DNA of 64,000 nucleotides, from positions 62,001 to 126,000 of the forward strand of contig CAJNDS010002561.1 in assembly GCA_905221605.1 (NCBI GenBank), in the 5' to 3' direction. A program made the position numbers and the translations under genes. Positions 22,056-29,617 of this stretch are shown one piece after another. Origin of the DNA: Symbiodinium natans. Taxonomy: Eukaryota > Sar > Dinophyceae > Suessiales > Symbiodiniaceae. The notes below the pieces were generated by a model. It did no database searches. It was not told the DNA's origin and worked only from the letters and a program-made list of their open reading frames with translations. The first letter of the stretch is position 1, and every line of letters begins with the position of its first letter.

Positions 22056-23069
22056 TGGTTGTGCTGATGGTGGTGGTCACGGCGGTCTTCAAACACAGAA
22101 TGCTCATGTAAGAATGCAGGCTAATGATGGCTAATGCAAAAAAGAATCCTGGCTCAGAGAGGAAGTCCACGAATGAAAGCAGATTTCCGCGAAGGAACTA
22201 AATTTGGATGGAGCAGATTTCAGACTTGGATCAGCCATCTCCCAAAGCCTGAATACAAACAGGCGGAATGTTCGAGAGCATGTGTCTGGCCTTATCTGTA
22301 ATGCAGCACATGCAGTGCTTGCAGTGAAGCTTGAGCCCTTTGTCCCAAAGCAGGGCTCTCTTCTGTGCTTCTCTTCACGTCTGAGGCGATGACTTGTCTG
22401 AATTTTGGTGCTTCATCGTCGGTGCTTCGAACGCTGATCGCAGCTGGGTCCGCAACATCACGCCGGAATGGACCTTTGCATTGTGGCTCGTGCAAGCTGC
22501 CTCGTATTGCCAAGGCCAGATGGGCACGAAAGTCGTGAACCTCGAGGAGAGGCTCGCAGCGAGCAAGGCCGATCCTCGAGCGAACTTGTACGACGTTTCC
22601 CGGCCGCACTGCTGAGCAGCAAGAAACTTGCAAATGCCGGTTAGCAGGTTAGCAAGTCTGCAATGATCAATATATCTGCAAACTGCGCCCCCCTTCTCTG
22701 CTTCAGTCCAGGTATGGCTATTCGACAAGCTGAAGCACAAGCGCGCTCCGGTCCATGCGCGCATGATGGAATTGGTTGTTGCCCTGTATTTCTTCATTGT
22801 CATGCTTGCGGTTCCGGCCTCGGAGACATCCTTCTCCACTGTTTTGCTGGAGTCGTCTGCCAAAGCTGTGAGCAGTCCTGTGCATGCAGGTCGTGTTTGG
22901 CACGATGGTGGACCAGATTCGTTCCGTCGTATTGCTCATATTGGTGAACTACTTCATATTAGCTTTGTGGCGTGTCTTTGGCAAGCCTACGATCCTCATG
23001 ATGCTGGGCTGCAGCTGGAGATTGTGTCGGGGGGCGGGCGGCCCGAGGGCACGTTGTGCATGGACATAA
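10617..23069 (+). CDS. 1,3-beta-glucan (callose) synthase, GT48 family, multi-exon
   Basis: The protein would polymerise UDP-glucose into 1,3-beta-glucan at a membrane. The best-supported exons align in order with the GT48 catalytic region. At 17500-17720: SERLCFFASSL, then a TPYYSEE-like PIYEEQVILTEEF and NTNLGFLI. At 18036-18141: RLWASQRSQTL. At 18227-18289: RTVYRTIAGAIQYHK. At 18440-18590: LFIAHQTYGNKQQ. At 19200-19290: FLQMMDANMGAFFGE. At 19450-19490: GFREHIFTGS. At 19793-19911: VSKASPILNLSEDIFAGFN. At 19983-20121: WEKGREVSFNSASLFFTKV. At 20483-20650: SFYFASVGFYLYNVV. C-terminal membrane segments follow to the TAA at 23067. Upstream exons at 10.6-10.9 and 12.66-13.1 kb fit the family order but are weaker. 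A discoidin-like domain sits at 16.2-17.4 kb. The start is not defined. Several introns use GA or GC donors. A GGT/GCT microsatellite occupies one late intron. Family assignment is firm; exon edges upstream of 16 kb are inference. Confidence 0.8.
11090..11515 (+). repeat. Degenerate tandem repeat, units of roughly 95-125 bp
   Basis: Four degenerate units each begin with a version of TGTTTTGGGCATGTTCGCC, then AAGGGATGAACGC and (in most) a TCTTGTTCCAGAA block. Unit starts lie near 11121, 11247, 11353 and 11441. The reverse complement of the same consensus recurs at 58600-58890 inside a transposon-like element. The long minus-strand open frame across this tract is a by-product of the repeat. The tract lies in what should be an intron of the glucan synthase gene. 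Confidence 0.7.
12660..13104 (+). other. Glucan synthase: first membrane block and linker exons
   Basis: The exon after TTTGCAG at 12660 encodes a membrane segment, VFTVKLWVFFLAFYVHLG, where callose synthases have the helix before the QIKPLV segment. About 12845-12955 encodes AVQIMALLDASLLVLLDWD, in the position of the WAPVVLVYFMDTQIWY helix. The exon 13026-13104 starts after CTACAG|G and reads LSELGLLWHGLAQRRLC then RSPGRFSSQ. This matches GEIRTLGMLRSRFQSLPGAF of the plant enzymes. The three pieces are in family order, which is the main argument for including them. Confidence 0.5.
13105..16227 (+). other. Glucan synthase: region expected to hold the regulatory cytoplasmic part
   Basis: Between the membrane block and the discoidin-like domain the family has a cytoplasmic stretch. 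Possible exons are about 13813-13900 (HGTPADLKDKTAQLIEPDVD) and about 15110-15180, where EHELRDMISDGRAMD resembles the REEDLISNRE motif. The rest shows nothing definite. It includes a GC-rich CCG/CCC run at 15540-15600, whose long open frames on both strands I regard as compositional. Confidence 0.3.
16228..17430 (+). other. Glucan synthase: discoidin-like (F5/8 type C) domain exons
   Basis: The exon at 16228-16315 starts after GGGCAG|G and reads TRLRFRATQLRGGS and ISEIQ, the first strands of an F5/8 type C fold. About 16575-16705 gives PSDHAELMEVLDDRLIA, where the family has the P-G-E---L-DG segment. The exon from about 17120 gives VEVTFDKPRCVAAISFSTTS, DDRQFDPVCWEIDGSMDGQT and W. This is the hallmark strand pair (D-DP--W-I-GS-DG--W) of the domain. 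The same open frame runs on into the catalytic SERLCFFASSL at about 17490, so the fusion is within one exon and does not depend on splicing guesses. Confidence 0.7.
19678..19792 (+). other. Intron with GA donor (GA-AG), 115 nt
   Basis: The conserved family string HYGHPD is split here. The upstream exon ends ...CACTATGG and the downstream exon begins GCACCCGGAC, restoring the Gly codon and the frame only if the intron runs from GAGCCTCG to TTGAG. No GT or GC donor nearby keeps the frame. Dinoflagellate genes are known to tolerate GA donors. Confidence 0.65.
19912..19982 (+). other. Intron with GA donor (GA-AG), 71 nt
   Basis: The upstream exon ends GFNVLMRN plus one base. The downstream exon after GATCCAAG continues CGENSKHVDCLEWEKGREV. 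Joining them reproduces the family spacing FN-(S)TLR-GN--HHEY---GKGRDV. The intron begins GAGCTCAA, the same GAGC start as the intron 120 bp upstream, and contains a C-run. Confidence 0.6.
20122..20482 (+). other. Intron with GC donor (GC-AG), 361 nt
   Basis: The exon ends MRSRDLKVL with two bases of the Leu codon. The next exon after AATCCAG|G begins TGSLNIADSFSFYF. The junction gives SRDLKVL-TGSLNIADSFSFYF, equivalent to SRDVYRLG---DFFRMLSFYF in GT48 enzymes. The donor is GCGCCT. Confidence 0.55.
21455..21670 (+). other. Glucan synthase: membrane segment exon
   Basis: The plus-strand frame contains RFLAETFTVAALPMMILLAT followed by ALDTWSAVVV, a hydrophobic helix pair. It is placed where the family has the C-terminal membrane block after the ATGRGF-like region (here YISTGRPMANDHYG at 21197-21240). 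Exon limits are uncertain. Confidence 0.45.
21871..22052. repeat. GGT and GCT trinucleotide microsatellites
   Basis: A (GGT)n block at about 21880-21978 is followed directly by an uninterrupted (GCT)n block at 21989-22052. Open frames through it (poly-Val, Gly-Ala, Ser-Thr, Pro) are compositional. It lies between membrane-segment exons of the glucan synthase, so it is most likely intronic. Confidence 0.9.
22711..23069 (+). other. Glucan synthase: C-terminal membrane exons and stop
   Basis: The exon after TCAGTCCAG|G at 22711 reads WLFDKLKHKRAPVHARM then MELVVALYFFIVMLAV. This matches the GR(I/L)-E-(I/V)LSLRFF-(F/Y)QYG segment of GT48 C termini. The exon after CATGCAG at 22888 reads VVFGTMVDQIRSVVLLILV then NYFILALWRVFGKP, another membrane helix. 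The frame ends at TAA 23067-23069. Confidence 0.6.
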
Positions 23070-23677
23070 ACACCATGGCTCGCAAAGAGGCTTGTAGCAA
23101 ACCTGATCACCCATCTACGCATTCGCCCATACGACCGTCCTGACAGTGGAAAGGTGCTTCATTCCGGTTTTCATCAAATAAGAAGCCCTCACAGTAGCCT
23201 TCAGAAGGCGATTGCCGCGTTCACAGGCTTGAATCCAGGAAGTAGGGAAAGCCTCCTCTCAGTCACAGGGGCTGGATCCTCCAAAAGGGAGTGAGCCCTG
23301 AATGGCAAATGTCTCCATTTAACCAACAAGCTTTTTTCCGCCCGCCTACTCTCATCTACTTGAGATCGCAACCAAACCTCATAAGACTTTGAAAAGTGAT
23401 TGCTGCATCCGAAGAACTGTAGATCTTGCAGACGTACAAGGCATGCCTGTCTCAGCGCTTTGACTCCCCACCTACTTGATGTAGGTGAGAACGCTATTCA
23501 AAGGCAAGATGGACTGGACTTGCGTCCAAAGGCTTGTGTAGACGCGAACAAATGTCACGAAAGCTATAGCTACGAGTTTTGCTTCCTTTAGCACGGAGCC
23601 GGTCCAACCCCGACCGAGTTGCGTTTTACCTGAAAAATCGAGGAAAAAGGGGATCCTGAATCTATCAGGGTTTTTCG

Positions 23678-23835
23678 GGTGGGGGGGGGGGGGGTATTCA
23701 TCGAATCTATCGGTAAACGGTGGGGGGGGGGTTGGGGCGAAAGAGGCGCTGTCGCTGCGTTATATTATAGATCGCGGTCCGATGGTATGGGGCGGTTCGT
23801 AGTGGTGGTGGTGGTGGTGGTGGTGGTGGTGGTGG
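23678..23835. repeat. Poly-G runs and (TGG)n tract with direct-repeat flanks
   Basis: Two G-runs (about 23678-23694 and 23721-23731) precede a (TGG)n tract at 23802-23835. A roughly 30-bp sequence (GCGCTGTCG-TGCGTT, then AGATCGCGGTC) occurs on both sides of the TGG tract, near 23749 and 23839. This suggests that the tract grew within a small direct duplication. Confidence 0.8.
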
Positions 23836-24176
23836 TCATGCGCTGTCGTTGCGTTGTAGATCGCGGTCTGTATGAGTGACCGTTCTCTGACGCGCGTGTT
23901 TATCCAGGCAAAGCTTTCGTTGTTCTCGGCTTTGCTCCGCAAGTCTCATGTTATTTAGTGCACTCCCTTCTACGTGAAGTCCTCAGGAAAAGTCCCACGA
24001 ACGTCTAGATGCTGTATGGAAAGTCCGAAGACCAAACCCCAAATTTGTCACAGTGTGGACTTCCTCAATCCTCCGTTTCGAGCCGGTATGCTGTAGGAAC
24101 ATGATCCTGTGAGCTTGTGTGTCTGTGTGAGCTTGTGTGTCCCTGGGAACGTGGTCCCATTGGCGAGTATTCTCTA

Positions 24177-25420
24177 GGAAGAAGGAGCCGATTTGTGTGG
24201 CTGGATTGTTTGTCGAGCAGTATGGCGCAGCAAGGATGGTCTCCGGCATGTTTTGGATCTGCTCTGTGCCCGTGGTGCTGAACAGCCAGTCCTTAGGAGG
24301 ACGAGCTGTCATGGCACCGCATGCCCGATTCCCATGGCCTTCCGAAAGTGTCAGGTGCAAGTTAATAAATGTCTGCCAGGACAATATGGGACTTTGCTTG
24401 TGGCCTTCATTCTTACATTTCAGGGCCTCAGCGTCATCGAGAAGGCAGGCCGCGTGAATGTTTCTGTGGCTGTACGCAGCACAGGTCGACGCAAGCCCTT
24501 CGATCATAGCTGTCATAGCTTGTTTTTGAGGCCAGTTGGGGCCCTACTCCGACTCAGAAGCCCTTGTAACGCCATTCTCTTGTTTCTTTTTTTTTCTCTG
24601 ATTTTTTGTTCTTGTTTTCAGAGCTGCAGAATGCCAGATGCTGCTGCTCCTGGCCTGGGCTGTTCTTCGGCCGGACCCAGACTGCGCCTCCCTTCCGGAG
24701 ACTACGTCGGCCGAGTTGGCACAGAGACCCGACCTGCAAATTGGCAGATTCTGTGAACCTTTTTGCGAGCGCAACCATGTTTCGCACAGTTTCGAGACTG
24801 TTTTGGCCAAGGAAGAAAGATGCAGCTCGAAAGGTCGAGTTGTATGCTGCTGGCCCTTATTGTGCCTTACTTGTGCTGTCTGTGACTCAACGCGACTCAG
24901 CACCAACTTGAAAGCAGCGCATGTGAGGATGCGCTGGTGGAGTACCTCTACCTGAATTTCATGTCTTATCAGTGGCACCTCTATGTCTCAATCATGCTCT
25001 TGGCTGCGAACCTGGTCACGCAGCTTTGCGTGGCAATCATAGAGATGAGCCTTGTCTGAAGCAACGCGCGCCGCCGAATTTAGTATTCCACCACCAGTCA
25101 CAAGCTGGTGTGCGATCCTGGTGACGACTCGCTTTGTTAGGTTGGGAGGTCTCCAATCCTGGTGGCTGCTCGGGGGCAAGCTCAAGGGAGGTTGCTTCCG
25201 TGTCCGCAGGCCAGCATCGCACAGAGCAAGCAGGAACAAGCACTTGCAGGATTGTGCCTTGGGTCGAGCATTGTCAGGCCAGAGTACAAACCGCCGGGCA
25301 ATGACTTTGACCCGCCATCCGAGCGCCAAAGGCAGACTTCTGGCAGCAGATGGTGTTCCAGGATCTTTTTCTAGGTGGATTCCCATGGCGGGTGGTCATG
25401 GTACGAGTGTTCTCTGAGGC
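24177..25420 (+). CDS. Candidate multi-exon membrane protein
   Basis: After TCTCTAG|G at 24176 the frame reads EPICVAGLFVEQYGAARMVS and GMFWICSVPVVLNS. This resembles the last helices of PIN-type or other small carriers, but the match is too short to name a family. About 24375-24440 encodes another hydrophobic stretch (TLLVAFILTFQGLSVIE). The exon from 24901 reads DALVEYLYLNFMSYQWHLYV and SIMLLAANLVTQLCVAI, ending in TGA at 25059 unless spliced. The exon from 25210 (after CCGCAG|G) contains IVRPEYKPPGNDFDPPSERQ. About 25330-25405 contains FWQQMVFQDLFLGGFPWRVV in another frame. Several helices and AG|G acceptors argue for a real membrane protein; its function is unknown. Confidence 0.35.
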
Positions 25421-25805
25421 TTTCTGCATGCGCTCCAAGCTCTGAATCCGAGGGTTTGAGGGCAAGGGCGGTCAATGGCACGCTGTAGAGTTCAGAGGAT
25501 GCATGTGCTACTGTGCTAGCCTGCGCTTGCAATGCGCGCAAAACTTTACAGTCTTCCTATCTTGAGGACAGGAAGACATAGCTCTCGAAGGAGAGGCAAT
25601 TTCAACGCCCATGCTTGCCGGAACGCGCCTGGTCTGTGATATTAACTTTCAGGACTCTAGCCGAGCAAAAAAATATAATCCCGTGGGCTCGGTGCTTGGC
25701 CGACCTGCGCACCAGATCGCACCGGGTTTCGTCAAGCGAACCCTGTTAACAGCTTTGGCTGGTCCCAACACCCATCAGTGATCAGCATTTTCGTTAGGAC
25801 AGCTC

Positions 25806-26500
25806 GTGAGCTTGCCAGCTAGCAGCACGAAAAGAAGCGACCCTTGGTTTTGCTTATCTCACACCCTCCCTCGCACCTCACATGCAGGAGCCGCCGCTGT
25901 CATGCAAACATTGGTTTCCCTTGCTGCTAAGTTAGCAGAATCTGGTGCCAAGTGGTCCTCCAGATCCACCTTGCAGGACTTCCTGGCACATGTCGAGGAG
26001 TATCAGGCTAGCTCCTGGAGTTATTGCAAAACACATGCCTTCGGTACTTGCTGCATGGTCTCCAGTCATCACAGCCCCGACAAGCATTGTATCAACAGAA
26101 ACTTGGGCCCTAGTTTTTGTGCCCGACACTCGAAACATCACACAGCACCAGAGGAGACGATTTCAAAGCACCGTCGCCGGCACCACGTCGGCGAGTTTGC
26201 TTGCAATGAAATCCTGGCCTGGCCCCCACAGAGACCGCCCAGATGCTGCCAGAGCAGAGCTGCCCGCACAGAGCTGCAAAGGACTGCAGAGGGGAGTTGT
26301 TTTTTGTTGTCTCATTCCTTTCTTTGAACCTCTCCGACACCCAAAGTTGGCTTAGGTGGACACACAGAACATCTGGCCAACGGTACAGAAGATCATCGCT
26401 GCTGGTTTTGCGCTAACCAGGCGGTGGTATCCGTGTTGCTTCACGGTCGGGGGTACAGCGGGGCTTCCGATCTGTTTTACGGGCCGTGCTGCTGGACAGA
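25806..26500 (+). other. Open frames, weak coding signal
   Basis: Plus-strand frames are open for over 100 codons. One near 26355-26450 reads QNIWPTVQKIIAAGFALTRR. It may be an exon of the FkbM-like gene to the right or of the membrane protein to the left. Nothing decisive. Confidence 0.2.
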
Positions 26501-26545
26501 CTTGATGTGTTGATGGGCGTGGCTGAATGTCCGTTTTCGCGTTAG

Positions 26546-29333
26546 GCGCTACATCAACGTTGGGGCGCATGATGGCCAGCATAAACCTGAGATCACATGC
26601 CAGAAGCAGTGGGAAGTGTTGGGCTCTACTGTTTGATGCCCTGGTCTGTGCCAAGCATCGACGACCCGCTTTACGAGTACGCGAGTTTTCCACTCGGAAT
26701 CGCACATGGCAATGCCATCCGATTACTGGAACCGACAAGATGAGGATCTACAAATGCCAGCGGCGTTGCTGTCGAACGTGAGCCACGATTGTGTGCACGC
26801 GCATGCCTGAGATGGGGTGGCACCATCCAGCAGAGAGCACGCCTGCACAAGACGAAACATGACAGGTCATGAGAAGGCTTTACCAAACGTCAAGGTGGTG
26901 TGCGACGAGGCCGTGCCAGAAGCGAACTGTCAGCCGATCTCGCTTGCCAACCCGCTTGCCAACCCTCGACTCCTGTACCTTGCCGCAGGCCACGCCGCAG
27001 AGCATCCTGGAGATGGTGCAGCCAGCTTTGCAGGGGCCTTGGGGTGTTCAAACGGTCTCAGACGCCCAGCGCGCAGTCCTGACTCGGACTTTCTCTCGCG
27101 CTCGCTCGGGCTCTTGCAAAGCCATGGCCATTGCATGCGCCAATGTTCACTGTGGCTGTGGCATGTTTAGAATTTTAGTACCGAGTAGTGCTGCATTTTC
27201 CGCAGGATGCACAATCCTCCTCGCGATGTGATTATGTGGTCTGATTACAATGTCAGGTTCAGATATTGCACCCTCTAGATAGGGCGCGGTGCCGAAAGGC
27301 TTGTCTTGCTGCGCATACGGACAAACGGATGTGCTGAGTTCGGCGAAGTCTCGACATAAGAAAAACATCGCTTTCTCGCTCCCCTCCTTTCTGGCCTCTC
27401 CTGGCGCTTGTCACTCCGACTCGCTCCTTCCCTCCCGGCTTTCTGCAAGGTCAGATGGGATCGAGATCGATGTGATGAAGGTGGGGGCGGTATCTGAGTG
27501 TTTCGAGCTGCTGTCGCAATCATCGTCGCCCGAAGCATCTTGAGGAATGTGTGTTTAGGGTCTTGTGTTGTTCTCGTGACTTGGCAAGACTTGGCGTTTT
27601 GGGGTTGAGGGCTGGGTTTGGGGTTGCTCTCTGTTCTTCTAGCATGCTGTGACTTGGGTTTGGGGTTTGAAGTTTGGGGTTTTGGCCCAAGGCAGCGGTC
27701 AAACAGGGGTTTAGAGTTTCGCAAGGCCAGAAGCAAAAAGGGTTGGGTTTCGTGTGTTTTTCGAGCTGCAGTGACTTGACTTTTGGGGTTGAGGGCCGGT
27801 TACGGTTTCGTGTTTTCGGGTGTTGGGAGTTTTTTAGGGTGCAGGGAGAGGGTTTTCGGCTTCTGTGCCAGGGCTGGATTGCTCCGGAAACATAAGTTAT
27901 GACAAGTTCCAAGCTTTTTCTATCCGGTCACAACACGTTCTATCGTGCGCCGCCTGAAACCTCGGGAGGAAAAATAGCTGCATTGAGTGCCCGTTCGACA
28001 GGGGGAATGACAGAAGTCACTCAAAGACGTACCGGTTCGAAGTCTAAAGCCTTATGGCCTATGACATAGACTAACACTGGCAAGTGGCATGGTGGCATAG
28101 GTGGACATCGACTCGTATGACTGCCCGGTGCTGGAAACACTTTTGCCGTCGACTCGGTGAGCCGATGGCGCGACCGAGAGCGTGGCGAGATGTGGCGAGA
28201 TCATGCAACCCTGTGCCCATCAGAAGTGCGTGGCGCATGCTCCAGTTGCAGCTCTGGCACACGCACGTGTGATTTGTCGCGGAGGCCTGAGGTCAAAGCA
28301 CGAATAGTTCTTGTGGAGGCCTTGCCCAGCAGTTGCGTTTTTGAATTGGGCACGGCAGTGCACATTGGTTGTTGACGTCCTGCAGGCCAATCCGTCCATT
28401 CCGCCGCCGTACCAGCGGGGAACTCTTTCCGTGAGGACGGCGCAATCAAGAATTGCGAAGCTGTCCGAGGTGGGCCATGCTGTACCACCCCGAGCAGAGC
28501 CGCCAAGTGTTGTCTGTGCTGCACGCTTGCCTACCCGACCTTTTCTGTGCTGGACTCTAATTACTGTTGGCAACATGCAAGGCTGTGGCACTTTTTCTCG
28601 AGCTTCTCGAAGCCCGAGGAGGCAAGATTGCGCGCCTGCATGACTGGGCATGGCTGGGCATGGCTTGGCATAGCTGGGCGCAGCTTCGCTTGAATCGCTT
28701 GATTCTTTGCAGCGTTGCCGGGCTTCCCGATGTAAAGGTGCCAATCCGGGGATGCTCACTTGCCTATGAAGTCCAGCTGCCACAGCCTCACATCCTAGAC
28801 TGTTGTGAGGGGGGTCGGTGGGTCGCTTTATGTTGTTGGCCTGGAAGGCTGCGGCGGTTCGGATATGACCTAATTGCGCCAGACTCTAAGAACAAATGAA
28901 TCGCGTCTGCAAGACCGCGTTGCTTGCAAGGCAACAGGTTCGGAAACGCAATTCAACACGCCAGCAGGTTCGGCGGTCATGATGCCGTGTTCGCCCACGA
29001 GTCAGCTTGGAGCTCACGTTCGGAAGATAGTTGCTGCATTCAGGGGGATACGTGGTCGGTGCCAGAACAGAATTGGGGAACCGGTTCAACGCAAATCTGA
29101 GAGATGAGGTGCGGGATGCCTTTCGTGTCTTCACTGAAGTACCCATGGATGAGTTTGATTGCTACCTCAAGGTCGCCTCATTCCATGCACGCTCATATCA
29201 AACAAAGTTGCGAATCTTGCAGCAGACATCTTTGATTCAGCAGCGTTTTCCGAATAATGCGTCTGCAGCCGCTCCTTGTTCAAGAAGATCTGAGGGGTGT
29301 TGTTTTGGGAAGGGCATCTCTGCCATGGATTAG
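26546..29333 (+). CDS. FkbM-type methyltransferase-like protein, multi-exon
   Basis: FkbM-family proteins are SAM-dependent methyltransferases. Exons in family order follow. 26546-26600 (after GTTAG): RRYINVGAHDGQ, the glycine-rich SAM-binding start. About 26655-26715: DDPLYEYASFPLGIAHGN. About 26884-26980: NVKVVCDEAVPEANC. 26989-27016 (after CCGCAG): ATPQSILEMVQ, like the TPE-----L segment. 28101-28156 (after CATAG, before a GT donor): VDIDSYDCPVLETLL, the (K)IDIDS-D motif. 28285-28318: PEVKARIVLVE. From 28386: ANPSIPPPYQ, the (E)-N---PPP motif. About 28750-28790: GCSLAYEVQL. About 28850-28890: FGYDLIAPDS. About 29031-29260: EVPMDEFDCYLK. The order and motifs make the family likely. The start codon is not located and the last exon may end before the TAG at 29333. 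Substrate unknown. Confidence 0.65.
27545..27870 (+). repeat. Degenerate telomere-like G/T-rich tract
   Basis: The plus strand carries many degenerate GGGTTTGGGG, GGTTTAGAG and TTTTTTAGGGTG blocks over about 320 bp. They resemble eroded TTTAGGG-type repeats. Units are too diverged to define a period. The tract lies in a large intron of the FkbM-like gene. Confidence 0.45.
28319..28385 (+). other. Intron with GC donor (GC-AG), 67 nt
   Basis: The exon ends ARIVLVE (codon GAG) and the next begins ANPSIPPPYQ after GTCCTGCAG. Joining them restores the family string (I/V)-(V/I)-E-NP--PPP. The donor reads GCCTTG, and AGGCC occurs at both ends of the intron. Confidence 0.6.
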
Positions 29334-29389
29334 GCATCCTTTCTGCACATAACGTTGCTTACAAGTGCTGTCTAATCAGTGTGCCCAGG

Positions 29390-29432
29390 CTTGAGAGAGA
29401 CTTGAGGGAGACTTGAGAGAGACTTGAGACCG
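29390..29432 (+). repeat. Short ACTTGAGAGAG-type tandem repeat
   Basis: Three to four imperfect copies of a GACTTGAGAGA/GACTTGAGGGA unit follow one another. This is small, simple-sequence expansion between the FkbM-like gene and the next candidate gene. Confidence 0.7.
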
Positions 29433-29617
29433 ATGTGAGGTTTGTTAATTCCATTGCGTACAGCCTGCATCAGCTCGCCAAAGCCTTAGTTCCACCATTC
29501 GACATCGAGCAGGTGCGAAGGCTTACGAAGATGTGCGAAGCACGCGAAGAGCCGTGAGTACTGGGATCGCGCTCGAGTATAGCTGTAAGGAGCTACATTG
29601 CTTTTGAGGCCTTTGAG

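Noticed and set aside
21667-22170. Poly-Ala/Pro and Ser/Thr open frames
   Set aside because: They are translations of the GGT/GCT microsatellite.
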